DNA from: Doryteuthis pealeii | Taxonomy: Eukaryota; Mollusca; Cephalopoda; Myopsida; Loliginidae | Reading direction: 5' to 3' | DNA length: 64,000 nt | Assembly: GCA_023376005.1 (NCBI GenBank) | Contig: CM042145.1 | Coordinates: 63,762,815-63,826,814 of the forward strand | Part shown: positions 47,445 to 56,511 of the stretch, piece by piece | Layout of the letters: each line of letters opens with the position of its first letter | How positions within the stretch are numbered: position 1 is the stretch's first letter | The notes under the pieces: model-generated | Told to the model about the DNA's origin: nothing | The model's input: the letters and a program-made list of their open reading frames with translations, nothing else | The model's database searches: none | Position numbers and translations under genes: made by a program

Positions 47445-48495
47445 AATATATTTTTCGTGAAAGTATCCCCACTTCCTTATATCAGCACACTTGGGTGATC
47501 ACTAATTACCTATTAAAATATTTGAGGTAGGCGTCATTGTCCTTGTTCTATGAGCCTCGCTATCAAACAACCAATCATGGGCCAGCATTCTTTGGCGGCG
47601 AAGCCAAAGAGACAAATTCTTCTCTTTTCTGTTCAAGACTCCCCGAAGACAGATGTACGAAAAAGCTTCTCCTATATTCTTCTGAGCGAGAAGATAGCCG
47701 TAGCACAGTGACTCCAATAATTCACCTACCTCAGGATTTCAGCTAAATGGACTATTATTTTATATAACATTCCCGCAGACAAACCTTAGTTTGCAACAAT
47801 TTATGTTATGTATGTCCGTAATACATGTCTTTATTAAGTTTGAAATTTATCTTTCGATTTTCTGATTTGGTTCTAAACGTTAAAAGAAACAACTATGGAA
47901 TTAGCGATCATATATTTACCCAAAATGTAGAATAATGGAATATAATGATATATATATTTATCAAACCCTTCACACGAGCAGGATGTGACACAAGGTCAAT
48001 TTCTTAAGCGGAGTTTAGGGGTTTAAATTCAGAGTTTTCCTTCTCCTAGACTGGTTACTTAGCCATTGTTAAAGAACCCAGTCTGCCCGGCTATTTGTTC
48101 ATAGCTGGAGGGAGAATTGGATTCATACCTTTCCCAAGGGTATTAGCACCATATAAAATGTAAACAGCATCATCCAGGATCTGAATTCAGGTCGACGAGT
48201 CCATTTCTTACCACTCAAAGCATAATGATTTTTTGAGTATGTTTATCTGTGTAAGGAGGGTATGAATTTTCCGTTTTTCTTTTTAATAAACTTTTATTTT
48301 AATATGTTCTTCGTAAAAGTATCCCCTTTTATTCCTTTTATCAGCACCCTTGGGTGATCACTAATTACCTTGATGTAGTAACTGAAATAAATGTTATTAA
48401 GTTTGAAATTTGTCTTTCGATTTACTATTAAAAGAACCGACTATGGAATTAGCGATCATATATTTACCCAAAGTGTTGAATAATGAAACAAGACT
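47445..48495. repeat. pair of direct segments flanking a SINE-A
   Basis: TTGGGTGATCACTAATTACC occurs at ~47,489 and ~48,353. TATGGAATTAGCGATCATAT (then ATTTACCCAAA) occurs at ~47,894 and ~48,442. The diverged SINE-A at 47,961-48,220 lies between them. This is a local duplication of ~0.5 kb with partial deletion of the second unit. Confidence 0.65.
47961..48220 (-). repeat. SINE-A, diverged, head decayed
   Basis: The body is intact (GACACAAGGTCAATTTCTTA; CCAGGATCTGAATTCAGG). The tRNA-like head is replaced by TTGAGTGGTAAGAAATGG, so internal promoter function is doubtful. Confidence 0.75.
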
Positions 48496-48753
48496 GGAAC
48501 TTAATCAAAACATCATCGTATTACATATTCAAATAATCTGTTTTACCCTAAACGTATTCATGTTTATTTGGGAAGTTTAGAATTATATTTTTCATGAGAG
48601 AAAACATTATCGACAATGTTTGAGTTTCTGTGGAGACAGCTTGCATTAACTAGACGCTAACACGCTTGTGAAAGACAACTATCCACTTCCTTAACAGCGG
48701 GGTCTAAATAGAAGCACAGTTTAGACTCTCTCGACTTGGTTGGTATCCACAAT

Positions 48754-48754
<1 letters not shown>

Positions 48755-48801
<47 letters not shown>

Positions 48802-48972
48802 TAAAGAAATAACAAAAGACTTAGAGATTTTCTCCCTGAAATAGACTAAGTCTTTTGTTATTTCTTTACTTATAAATTTGCTCTGTGACTCTAACATTAA
48901 GAGCACACATTGAGCAAGTTTTTTAAATAAAACTCTTGTGTCGTAAGGAAGATTTCTTCTCTGGACTTTTGG

Positions 48973-49017
<45 letters not shown>
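48755..49017. repeat. 25 bp-arm hairpin between (TA)n tracts
   Basis: (TA)n at 48,755-48,799. An exact inverted repeat, 48,799-48,823 (AAGTAAAGAAATAACAAAAG...) with 48,847-48,871, has a 23 bp loop. A second (TA)n lies at 48,975-49,017. Confidence 0.85.
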
Positions 49018-49021
<4 letters not shown>

Positions 49022-49313
49022 CACTCTCCCGTCGCTTTACATACCATCTCTCCTCTCCGATACTAGTGCCATAAAACAACATTTAGTGGAACATCTAAAG
49101 GCGATTGGTGGTAAACAGTCCTGGGAACTAAATGCCGCCAATTGGTGACGTTTCATTCCACAACTAGAGACAAAATGACTTTGGAGGCCGAGAGAAAGTG
49201 ATCTCTTGTGTGTAACGATCATATTTGGATGATATCTTGATAAAGCATCATTTAGAGCGTATATAGAAAGCTTTGAATTGTCCAAGGAAACACAATTCTA
49301 GTTATATATATTT
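49018..49313. other. unassigned sequence
   Basis: An 82-codon minus-strand frame (49,037-49,285) is open, but it has no recognisable domain, runs into an AT tract and has no second copy for comparison. Coding status is unsupported. Confidence 0.35.
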
Positions 49314-49593
49314 ACCAACCCCTCCGCACGAGCAGGATACGACACAAGGTCAATTTATTAAGCGGAGTTCAACAGGTTTGAGTTCAGAGTTTTCCTTCTC
49401 CTAGACTGGTTACCTAGCCATGATTAAAGAACCCAGTCTGCCCTGCTATTTACCCATAGCTGGAAGGAGAGTAGGATTCATACCTTCCCCAAGGGTATTA
49501 GCGCTAAGTGAAATGCAATTACCACGTCCAGGATTTGAACTCGGGGCGACGAGTCCATTTCCCATGACTTTAACCATTACACCACGCGCTTCC
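49314..49593 (-). repeat. SINE-A, most intact copy in X
   Basis: A box (TGGTGTAATGG on minus) at 49,574-49,584 and B box region (GAGTTCAAATCCTGG) at 49,528-49,542, 32 bp apart as in tRNA-derived promoters. The body is ~210 bp and the tail is TATATA-rich. It is the best reference for the family here. Coleoid cephalopods are known to carry tRNA-derived SINEs with a shared central domain; membership of this family is inferred. Confidence 0.88.
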
Positions 49594-49693
49594 ACAATTC
49601 TATTTATAACCTTTATAAGAAATGTGGGTTATCCTCCTCTGGCAGATTCCGACAGTAGGAACGAGCAGGGCTCCAAATCCTCACACCAGTAAA

Positions 49694-49832
49694 TTTTGGT
49701 TTGGTTTGTTTTACGGCATACCAACCTCAGTGGGTTATTTAATGCCGACAAAGTTTTGAAATAAAGTCATTCTTAAATGGATACTCAATTTTATTTTTAT
49801 AAACACATTTTTCTATTTAACCCATAGATGGG
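49694..49832 (+). repeat. GTTTG-headed repeat, 5' fragment
   Basis: GGTTTGGTTTGTTTTACGGC to TTTAACCCATAGATGGG. It stops abruptly at GGGTCAGAACAG, in the body's ATAGATGGGA block, so the 3' two thirds are absent. Confidence 0.8.
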
Positions 49833-50282
49833 TCAGAACAGTAAAGGTGGTTGGAGAGGGCAGACGTCCGTCCCGAGAGAACATAACCTGACAGCATCAG
49901 AGGCGTTAACAACTACGACGACCAACACAGACTATCCCCTAAATTTGGGTGAACAAATAAAGCAGCAGACCCAACAACGAACGAGCCTACGACCAGAATT
50001 CTTCATCCCAAAAGTACAACTCAAAAGATAAGTATTCATGATTTGGTACTCTCTCCATATGTGTGTGTGACTTAAGACAGCTAAAAGCATTACATTTTAG
50101 CAAACCCCTTCGCAACACAATAAACCCCTTTTAAAATACAATACTTGTCTTATCTTTATTCCTTTCTTATGACAGAAATTCTGTTAATTCGCTAACCTTC
50201 GTAATGAGATTTAAAAAAAAAGATGATACACAGCACTTAGAATTTAGGATTAACGCCAAGATAATTCAACCAGATAGAGATA
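49833..50282 (+). other. possible 3' exon-like or retroelement segment
   Basis: A 67-codon frame (49,828-50,031) with normal-looking composition ends in TAA and is followed by an AATAAA at 50,119-50,124. Its first codons lie in the truncated GTTTG repeat, so the ATG is not native. It could be a retroelement remnant. No domain is recognised. Confidence 0.3.
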
Positions 50283-50540
50283 AGTAAAGTAAGTAAAGTC
50301 GTCGGGGCGGCCTAAAGTCAGTATCAGCCAGACAGCCTGGGAGTCTATCCCCTTTACACTAGCGCTAGACCAAGGAGATTGTTTTTGATTTGAGATGGAG
50401 CGACACACCTGTCATCTGCTCCTCGCTTTACCGCACAGATCCCTGTGCTACTCATAGGCCGAGTTGGCGAGGGCTGGTATCGAACCAGGAACCTTCTAAT
50501 TCCTAGGCGAACTCTCTTCCGACTGAGCTAAACCGGCCCT
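50283..50540 (-). repeat. SINE-B, complete copy
   Basis: The minus-strand head GGCCGGTTTAGCTCAGTCGG contains the A box. The canonical B box GGTTCGATACC lies about 45 bp on, then GAGTAGCACAGGGATCTGTG, the body, and a tail read on the plus strand as AAGTAAAGTAAGTAAAGT. It is the best B box among the SINE-B loci. Confidence 0.9.
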
Positions 50541-50570
50541 TGAAGAGAGAGAAGAGAGAGAGAGAGCGAG

Positions 50571-50616
<46 letters not shown>
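50541..50616. repeat. (GA)n microsatellite abutting SINE-B
   Basis: An imperfect then perfect GA tract directly at the SINE-B head. Confidence 0.9.
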
Positions 50617-50619
<3 letters not shown>

Positions 50620-51559
50620 GGGTTAAAAGTGATACGGTTGGTTACGATGCCACTAGCTGTTTGGCAGGTTTAGAGGATTTATAGGCATGTGCTCATCATA
50701 TCACCGTAAGATTATTCCAGGTAGCAGAACCATCATCAATTTAACAAGTACAGGTTAAATCGAACTTAATGGACCTAAATTCCACCATCGACCCCCCCCC
50801 CCAAAAAAAAAAATCAGAGAATTAACCGAATTTAATGAAAGTTTTAGTGTTGATATATTAATGAATAAAATATATAATGTACCAGTTATTCTATTTAAAA
50901 ACTGTTACATTTTTGAACCACGTATCTTTGAGAATATGTGTTACGCCTCAAAGATACGTGGTTCAAAGTTAACTGACCTGAAAAAATGTAAAAGTTTTTA
51001 AATCAAAGATACAAAGATGAGACTTAAAAAAGGGATGTAATACAAGATAAAGGAACTGACATGATCTGCCGTATGAAAAAAAAATGAAGAAAAGAAAAAA
51101 AAAGTTTCTGAGAAGATATTTTTATTATCAAAATGCTGACATTAACTGACTAAAGAAAAGAATGAACAAAGAATTCACGTAAATAATAAAAAAACAAAAA
51201 GATACATGAGAAAACGGACATAGCAATGAGTTTCTGTTTATATGTGAACCTTTCCACATTTGGGAGAGATTTTTTATTTTTGTTTGCGAACGGTTTTTTA
51301 TTTTTTATTTCGTTTATTTTGAATTATTTTCTTTCTCTCCAAAATATTTGTTAAATTTGTTTTGTTTTTATTCTTTGGTGATAAATGTTACGTAGACTGC
51401 TATATGAGGCGTGATAGAATGGACACGGTCAGGAAGAAGGAAAATGAAATTCGTACCTTCGAAAACATAAGGCTTTAATAGAAAAAATATGGGACATGTG
51501 TAACATTGTAAACAAATGGTCGTGGGGTGCGAATACATTAGTTATAAAGAAATCCAACA

Positions 51560-51561
<2 letters not shown>
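50617..51561. other. AT-rich sequence with a short exact hairpin
   Basis: GAACCACGTATCTTTGAG (50,915-50,932) is exactly mirrored at 50,947-50,964 around a 14 bp loop. Poly-C then poly-A is at 50,795-50,813. No gene is supported. Confidence 0.6.

Positions 51562-51642
<81 letters not shown>
51562..51642. repeat. (GA)n microsatellite, ~40 units
   Basis: A nearly perfect AG dinucleotide run. Its translation as RERERE is an artefact. Confidence 0.95.
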
Positions 51643-51648
<6 letters not shown>

Positions 51649-51902
51649 AGTTGAAAAAGTTCAAAATCTTGTCTTATTGGCTAAATGTAATAAGATATAT
51701 TTCATCTTGTACAATTAGTCATCGAAAAACCGGTTTTCAACTGGATATTCAATTAATAGTTAACAAAAGAGCACCAGAAACTTTTAAATTAATCAAATAT
51801 TTAAAAAAATTGTTCTTTTTCCAAGTTAATAAAAGACCTGTAAAAAATTGCCAATGTTGCAAGAGAGATTTCTATTATTTATTTTCTTACTAACAGTACT
51901 AG
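51643..51902. other. unassigned AT-rich sequence
   Basis: An open frame to 51,893 contains CQCC but no family match. Its 5' end is microsatellite, so coding is doubtful. Confidence 0.3.
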
Positions 51903-52025
51903 CAAGAATATGCGCCCTCCGGACCCTAGTTTTTAACTTTTAATGCAATGAACTACACCGTATTATAAAGACTAACGAAATTGAATAAGAACGCATATAA
52001 AAAGATTACACTTATTTGAATTATA
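51903..52025 (-). mobile_element. Helitron-like 3' end, third copy
   Basis: Minus strand: GGGTCCGGAGGGCGC hairpin region, then ATATTCTTGCTAG followed by T. It matches the 3' end of the element at 56,512-57,700 (GCACCCGGAGGGCGC ... TTTGCTAA, then T). Similarity runs only ~120 bp into the element. Confidence 0.6.
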
Positions 52026-52528
52026 TTTTAATTGGTTTCTATATAAACTCATTCATTGGATTGATTTTAATACGTTGGAAATTAAAATAATAATATTAGA
52101 GATCAATAACACCAAATAATTATTTATTAAACCCGGTTTTATTAAAACCAGTTTGAAAATTAACTACACCATACATTGTGTAAAACTTTATTTCTTAGAA
52201 TTATAAATGACACATTGCAGGATTTTAAACACACTAATAACATGGGCTGCTTTGAGGCAAATCTTGTTCAGATTTTCACCGAGACATTGTTAATAAACTA
52301 GGATTTATCCTATGTATTAATGATGTTGATTATACATTAAATACTCATTGATAAACTCACGCAATTCCTGAAGATATTGTGAAGTAAGAAGTGACGTAGT
52401 TTCGGTTAGAGACCGACTCCGAATCTCTATTACAATAGGATTGCAAAGCATTGATCTTAATTAGGTGCTTTAACAATTTGGCTCTGTACCAAATCAAAAT
52501 ACTTCACAAATACAAATTCTTTCATATT
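52026..52528. other. unassigned AT-rich sequence
   Basis: There is a CCTGAAGATATTGTG ... GTAGTTTCGG segment at ~52,368-52,405 reminiscent of retroelement ends, but without a clear stem. Nothing else is recognised. Confidence 0.4.
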
Positions 52529-53029
52529 ACTTTACTCTGTTTATTTGTTATAAAACACCCAAAACAATACAAAAAAAAAATCCCGAATGACATCCTCTAT
52601 TCAGAGTTTTCGTCTTGTAAGAGACAGATTGGTCACCCCAAGCCGAGTTGCAAGGATGTCTGCAAAAATGATCTCAGGTGCTTTGGCATTACCCCTTCCA
52701 GCTAGGAGAATTTGGCTCAGGACCGCCCTCGGTGGCAGCGGGCTCTCCGTAGCGGACTGTTCATGTCTGAAGCCACCCTGGCGCAACACCATGAAGCCAA
52801 GAAGTCCAGAAGAAAGTGGCGGCAACAAAGCACCGGCACATCAACATCTTCAGGGACAGCCTTCACATGCGACATTTGTGGTCGAGAATGTTTTTCGAAC
52901 ATTGGACTTCACAGTCACAGGAGGCGCTGTAATTTCAAGGGCACGAGAACTATATTATAGTCTTCCGAGACTGCAATGCCAATGACTTTATTCTGTTTAT
53001 TTGTTATAAAAAAACCAAACAATACAAAA
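52529..53029 (+). mobile_element. LINE 3' fragment between long direct repeats
   Basis: ACTTTACTCTGTTTATTTGT (continuing ~25 bp) at 52,529-52,575 recurs at 52,985-53,029 as ACTTTATTCTGTTTATTTGT with a few differences. The ORF2 tail and a short 3' UTR lie between. Repeats this long and slightly diverged could be an old target duplication. Confidence 0.6.
52580..52960 (+). pseudogene. LINE ORF2 C-terminus with C2HC zinc finger, one nonsense codon
   Basis: One continuous frame gives ILYSEFSSCKRQIGHPKP, CKDVCKNDLRCFGITPSS, a TAG at 52,703-52,705, then ENLAQDRPRWQRALRSG, a basic EAKKSRRKWR stretch, and a terminal finger CDIC-x12-H-RRR-C. In this LINE tail the residue before E is normally W, so the TAG is most simply a TGG to TAG change. 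It ends with TAG at 52,958-52,960. Upstream ORF2 is absent (5' truncation). It belongs to a different LINE family from 43,880-45,712. Confidence 0.8.
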
Positions 53030-53721
53030 TAAACAAAAACAAAAATAAAAACAATCAAACAAAAACAAAACAAACGATGTCATTAGAAGACAATTTTTAT
53101 TGAATTCTTTAAATATCTTTTTATTTATCGAACCACGAAATATATTCCTTTATGAAAAAAGAAATCAGTTGCGAATCCTGTACTCGGCAAGAGTTAAACA
53201 CACACACACAGACACACAGACATACATTCATACATACATACATACATACATACACAAACAACATACACACATACACACACACATAAAGACACAAATAATT
53301 TCACATACACATACATACACCAATTTTGGGTTTTCTTGGTTATTCTACCGATATAAATGTTGCATGTGATATTTACAGAATGGTCAGAGTCTTTAGAAAT
53401 GGCATTATTCCTAATCGTAAATATGCATGAAGTAGAGAACTGAAGATAATCGCCTCTGCGTTGTGTTTAAATAAAAATTAACCAAATTCCAGTGTAGGTC
53501 ATCGCAGAGTTGCATATCTTTCTCATTTGGAAACACTTCACCAATATCATGGTTTATTAATAAGTATTTACGTGTAGAATGTTTAGTAGCTGAGATAGTT
53601 GTGTATTGTCGGTAATATAGGTCAATGTTCGATGACGAGAAACACTCAGGATTTTATGCTGACTTTTGAGTAAATCAAGTCACTCTCCCAGCATTTAGTA
53701 CAGTACGTTAGGGTAGGTCGA
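53030..53721. other. AT-rich sequence with (CA)n / (CATA)n
   Basis: A CA/CATA compound microsatellite lies at 53,197-53,320. No gene is recognised in the rest. Confidence 0.6.
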
Positions 53722-54118
53722 TTTTTCACTTTTAAAAATATCAAATAACAAAAAAGATCATCTACTGAAGTGCACTAAAAATCCTCGTTTTCGCAAAATG
53801 TAGCCTAGAAATTGGTTAAAAAGTTTACCATTTTCAATATTTAAATCAGAAATGTTATTTTATTTTATTAAAATGAAATAAAGCCAATATTATAAAGAGA
53901 ATTCAAATTGAAAGTGTATCCTCCCCATCACCACCGACATCACTGATATGCAACTTTTTACCTCATTAATTAAGCTGTAACAGACAATCTTTGATGTTCG
54001 TTCCTCAAACAATGGTACAATTAAAAGATCTAATTTTTGGTATCAGTATTCAGTATACTAACACACAACTTTCATTTTTAGTTTGTTCCCAAAACTTAAA
54101 TGGACAATTTGATATTTG
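53722..54118 (+). repeat. LINE host repeat, uninterrupted (empty-site) relative
   Basis: It is collinear with 43,680-43,879 and then, with no LINE, with 45,720-45,830: AATTAAGCTGTAACAGACAA runs directly into TTTGATG, CTCAAACAATGGTACAA and ACTAACACACAACTTTC. This fixes the LINE edges at GCTGTAA / TGTAATGGACG in U. Confidence 0.75.
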
Positions 54119-54292
54119 GCTAAGCTTCGTAAGCATCAACAAGTACAAATATAGTGAGGAATATAAGAAGAATCCGTGGACACATAACGCAACGGATATA
54201 AGGGTTGAGTTAATATAGTTCTAAGTGACAATCATCTGTAGGTTGCAGGTTCAATTCTGGGCATGGGTGATAATGACATAGAATATTTATGT

Positions 54293-54767
54293 TGTATATT
54301 GTACAAACGGAAATAGGAATTTCCGGTTAAATTAAACGAAGAAGACGAAAAGAGTAACAAAGGACTTTTTCGGGGTAAAGCGAACAAAGAAGGATGGGTA
54401 ACAATAAGTTCGGAAAAAGATTTGTCCGCTGATAAGTGTAACAAAGAAAATTCGTAGGCGTTTGAGATATATAAAAGGAAGTCAGTCAGAGAGTCGAGAG
54501 AGCAGACAGCGGACGGCAACCAGTGAGTGACCGTCGACACGGTCCGTCGCGGCCAAGGGCCGTGAGACGCCACCAGCCACCCCTTTACCTCACCATCCTA
54601 GCAGTAGTAGTAGTCATTGTCAACGCTCGCCGCCCACCACGTACAGCCGAGAAGAGAAATAAAGTCAACTCCTACTATACCCATGTGTTGTAGATTTCAT
54701 TAAGCGACCACTACATATATCGTCTAGGGTTAGTGACGATACCTGAAATATACCCACAACGTATACA
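54293..54767 (+). mobile_element. candidate solo LTR
   Basis: It starts TGTATATTGTACAAAC and ends ACAACGTATACA, with inverted ends TGTATA/TATACA. A TATA box (TATATAAAAGG) lies at 54,468-54,478, a GC-rich R-like segment follows, and AATAAA is at 54,658-54,663. This is the promoter and poly(A) order of an LTR. No clean 4-6 bp target duplication, second LTR or primer-binding site is seen, so the edges are approximate. Confidence 0.5.
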
Positions 54768-54899
54768 GATACACGATTTATCAGCGTGGATTTGAAGCCG
54801 CTATATAAAATATAGAATTTGATGCCAGTATGCAACATATACATATTTATTGCCGGTAAAGAAGGCGCTATGCAACATTTAACACAGCTTAACAATTGT

Positions 54900-55203
54900 A
54901 CGCGGTCATTGTTAACCGCATGAGAACAGTCTGCCCCCCAAGGATTGGATAAAGGGTTTGGTTCGAAATTCCGTGAAGACTCCTGATTACGATATGAAGT
55001 CTCCCGAGTTCGACAAGAAGGTTTCCATGTCCGAGAAAGTTCCCGAGTTCGACAAGAAACACCCGAAGAAAGCCGGAGGATACATTGCCCGAAACGTTGT
55101 GGAGATAACAAAAAAGTTGAGAACAATTGTCCGAATAATGCAAATAATACAAATTATCAAGCCTCATCCCAAACATTCAGAGAGAAAGAAGAATTCCATT
55201 TGA
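54900..55203 (+). repeat. paralogous segment with VPEFDKK-type heptad frame
   Basis: It pairs with 61,190-61,460 at roughly 70% identity. Both share GGATTG..ATAAAG, a ~21 bp periodic block, AAGCCGGAGG, and an end at CCGAATAAT.CAAATAAT. The plus frame at 54,958-55,203 (81 codons) encodes SPEFDKK / VPEFDKK repeats and a K-rich end. The minus strand is also open. It could be a relic of a retroelement gene or just a periodic repeat. Confidence 0.5.
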
Positions 55204-55482
55204 AATTGGTAGAAACAAGTTAACTGCAATTTGGAATTGCGAACAAATGTTCGCAAGATGTGCAAAGAAATAAAAGTTAAAAATAAAGGATTCTATTTAT
55301 ATACGGAACAATGTGATCTTTTCTGCTTTCTTTTATTTATTTCTTTGTTCGTCTGTCCGTAACTTCTGTAACGATGTGTGTATTATATCTTTACATTCCA
55401 CATAACATCAAAGGGTTAATGCCCGCGTAGGATCAAAGTAGAATATTTATAAACGGAGAAATATCAAATTTATTACAAAACA
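55204..55482. other. unassigned AT-rich sequence
   Basis: Nothing recognisable. AATAAA-like motifs occur, but without an upstream gene. Confidence 0.4.
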
Positions 55483-55790
55483 CATCATGTCCTTGGTATG
55501 ACGTCAAACTGCATCTAATGGTGAAGTTCCAATTTTGGAGTTTTGGGAAATGTTGATTACCCCTTTATCGCCATTATACCCAGGTCCACCATGACCCAGA
55601 GTTGTAGTACCTATTAAAGTCCCATCTATGGGTTAAATAGAAAAAATGAGTTAAAAACGGGTCTAAAAACTGAGTTTTAAAAAGTAGAGTACCCATGAAG
55701 AATGACCAAAACAAAATGTTTTCGGCATAAAATAATCCAACAAGGGTTGATATGTCATAAAACCAACTAACCAACCAACCAACAAAACAC
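55483..55790 (-). repeat. GTTTG-headed repeat, minus strand
   Basis: The complement of the head is visible as ACCAACTAACCAACCAACC at ~55,770. Body blocks CATAGATGGGAC and GACGTCA with the spacing of the 1,678-2,275 copy are present; its 3' third is missing. Confidence 0.75.
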
Positions 55791-55816
55791 ATCTATATAT
55801 TAATAACACTTTTTGT

Positions 55817-55818
<2 letters not shown>

Positions 55819-55858
<40 letters not shown>

Positions 55859-56009
55859 TTCCAAAAGTATCCCGTCCATGACCCGACTAAATGTTTTTTT
55901 ACGAACACCGTGTGAGAAGGCAGGAGTAAGAGAGAGAATAAGAGGAAAATATGTCATCAAGTGAAAAATTGATGAGAATTCGAATATTAAAATGTTTTTT
56001 TAGGAAATG

Positions 56010-56043
<34 letters not shown>
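55819..56043. repeat. (TA)n tracts
   Basis: (TA)n at 55,819-55,857 and 56,011-56,043 with unassigned sequence between. Confidence 0.9.
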
Positions 56044-56045
<2 letters not shown>

Positions 56046-56049
56046 CTTG

Positions 56050-56505
56050 CAACACCTTTTGGTTCAAAGTGAAAGCGTCCAAATAGTTAAAGATGAAATG
56101 TAAAAATGTTAATTCTCACTATCTGGTGTTGCTTATCTGCCGAATTCTCATTTCTTATGAGGGTCTTCACTTCAACTAAATATCGGACCATCCCGTTTTT
56201 TTTATAAAGAAAGAAAGGTGAGAAAAACGACATTCTACACAAAAGAAATATAATAATAAGAAAGAAAGAAAGAAAGAAGAAAGAAAGAAAGAAAGTGATA
56301 GGGGAAATATATATATAGAGAGAGCGCTACTCTGTTTCAATCGAACAAAATGAAAAGAAAAAGAAAGGGGAAAAAACAATGAGAGAGTTAAATCAAAATT
56401 ATTATACTTGTTAAATGTTGAAGTAATTGCAATAGTTCTTAAGTAAAAATATCAAACTTTGTAATAATTGCATTATCATACTGTGGTATATCCACAGGTC
56501 CCGCT
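56050..56505 (+). repeat. AGGTCCCGC dispersed repeat, X copy
   Basis: AAAGATGAAATGTAAAAATG, TATCTGGTGTTGCTTATC, an (AAGA)n stretch at 56,257-56,295 and an end at CCACAGGTCCCGCTAG. The Helitron-like element begins a few bases beyond that end. Confidence 0.7.
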
Positions 56506-56511
56506 AGTATC

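Larger units (their letters stand above)
36317..48500 (+). repeat. U+, second forward copy
   Basis: It is collinear with 1-12,106 at an offset of about 36,100-36,400. The first ~2.6 kb is indel-rich; from ~39 kb on it is cleaner than the first copy. It continues without a break into X, so it is the best representation of the locus. Confidence 0.9.

Noticed and set aside
51516..51893. 125-codon frame beginning MVVGCEYISYKEIQQQ
   Set aside because: About a third of it is translated (GA)n, and the rest has no domain.
54225..54262. tRNA 3' half (GGTTCAATTCTGGGC) just before the LTR candidate
   Set aside because: The B box-like motif is good, but no matching 5' half or cloverleaf could be drawn by eye. 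Kept out as a possible chance match or SINE relic.
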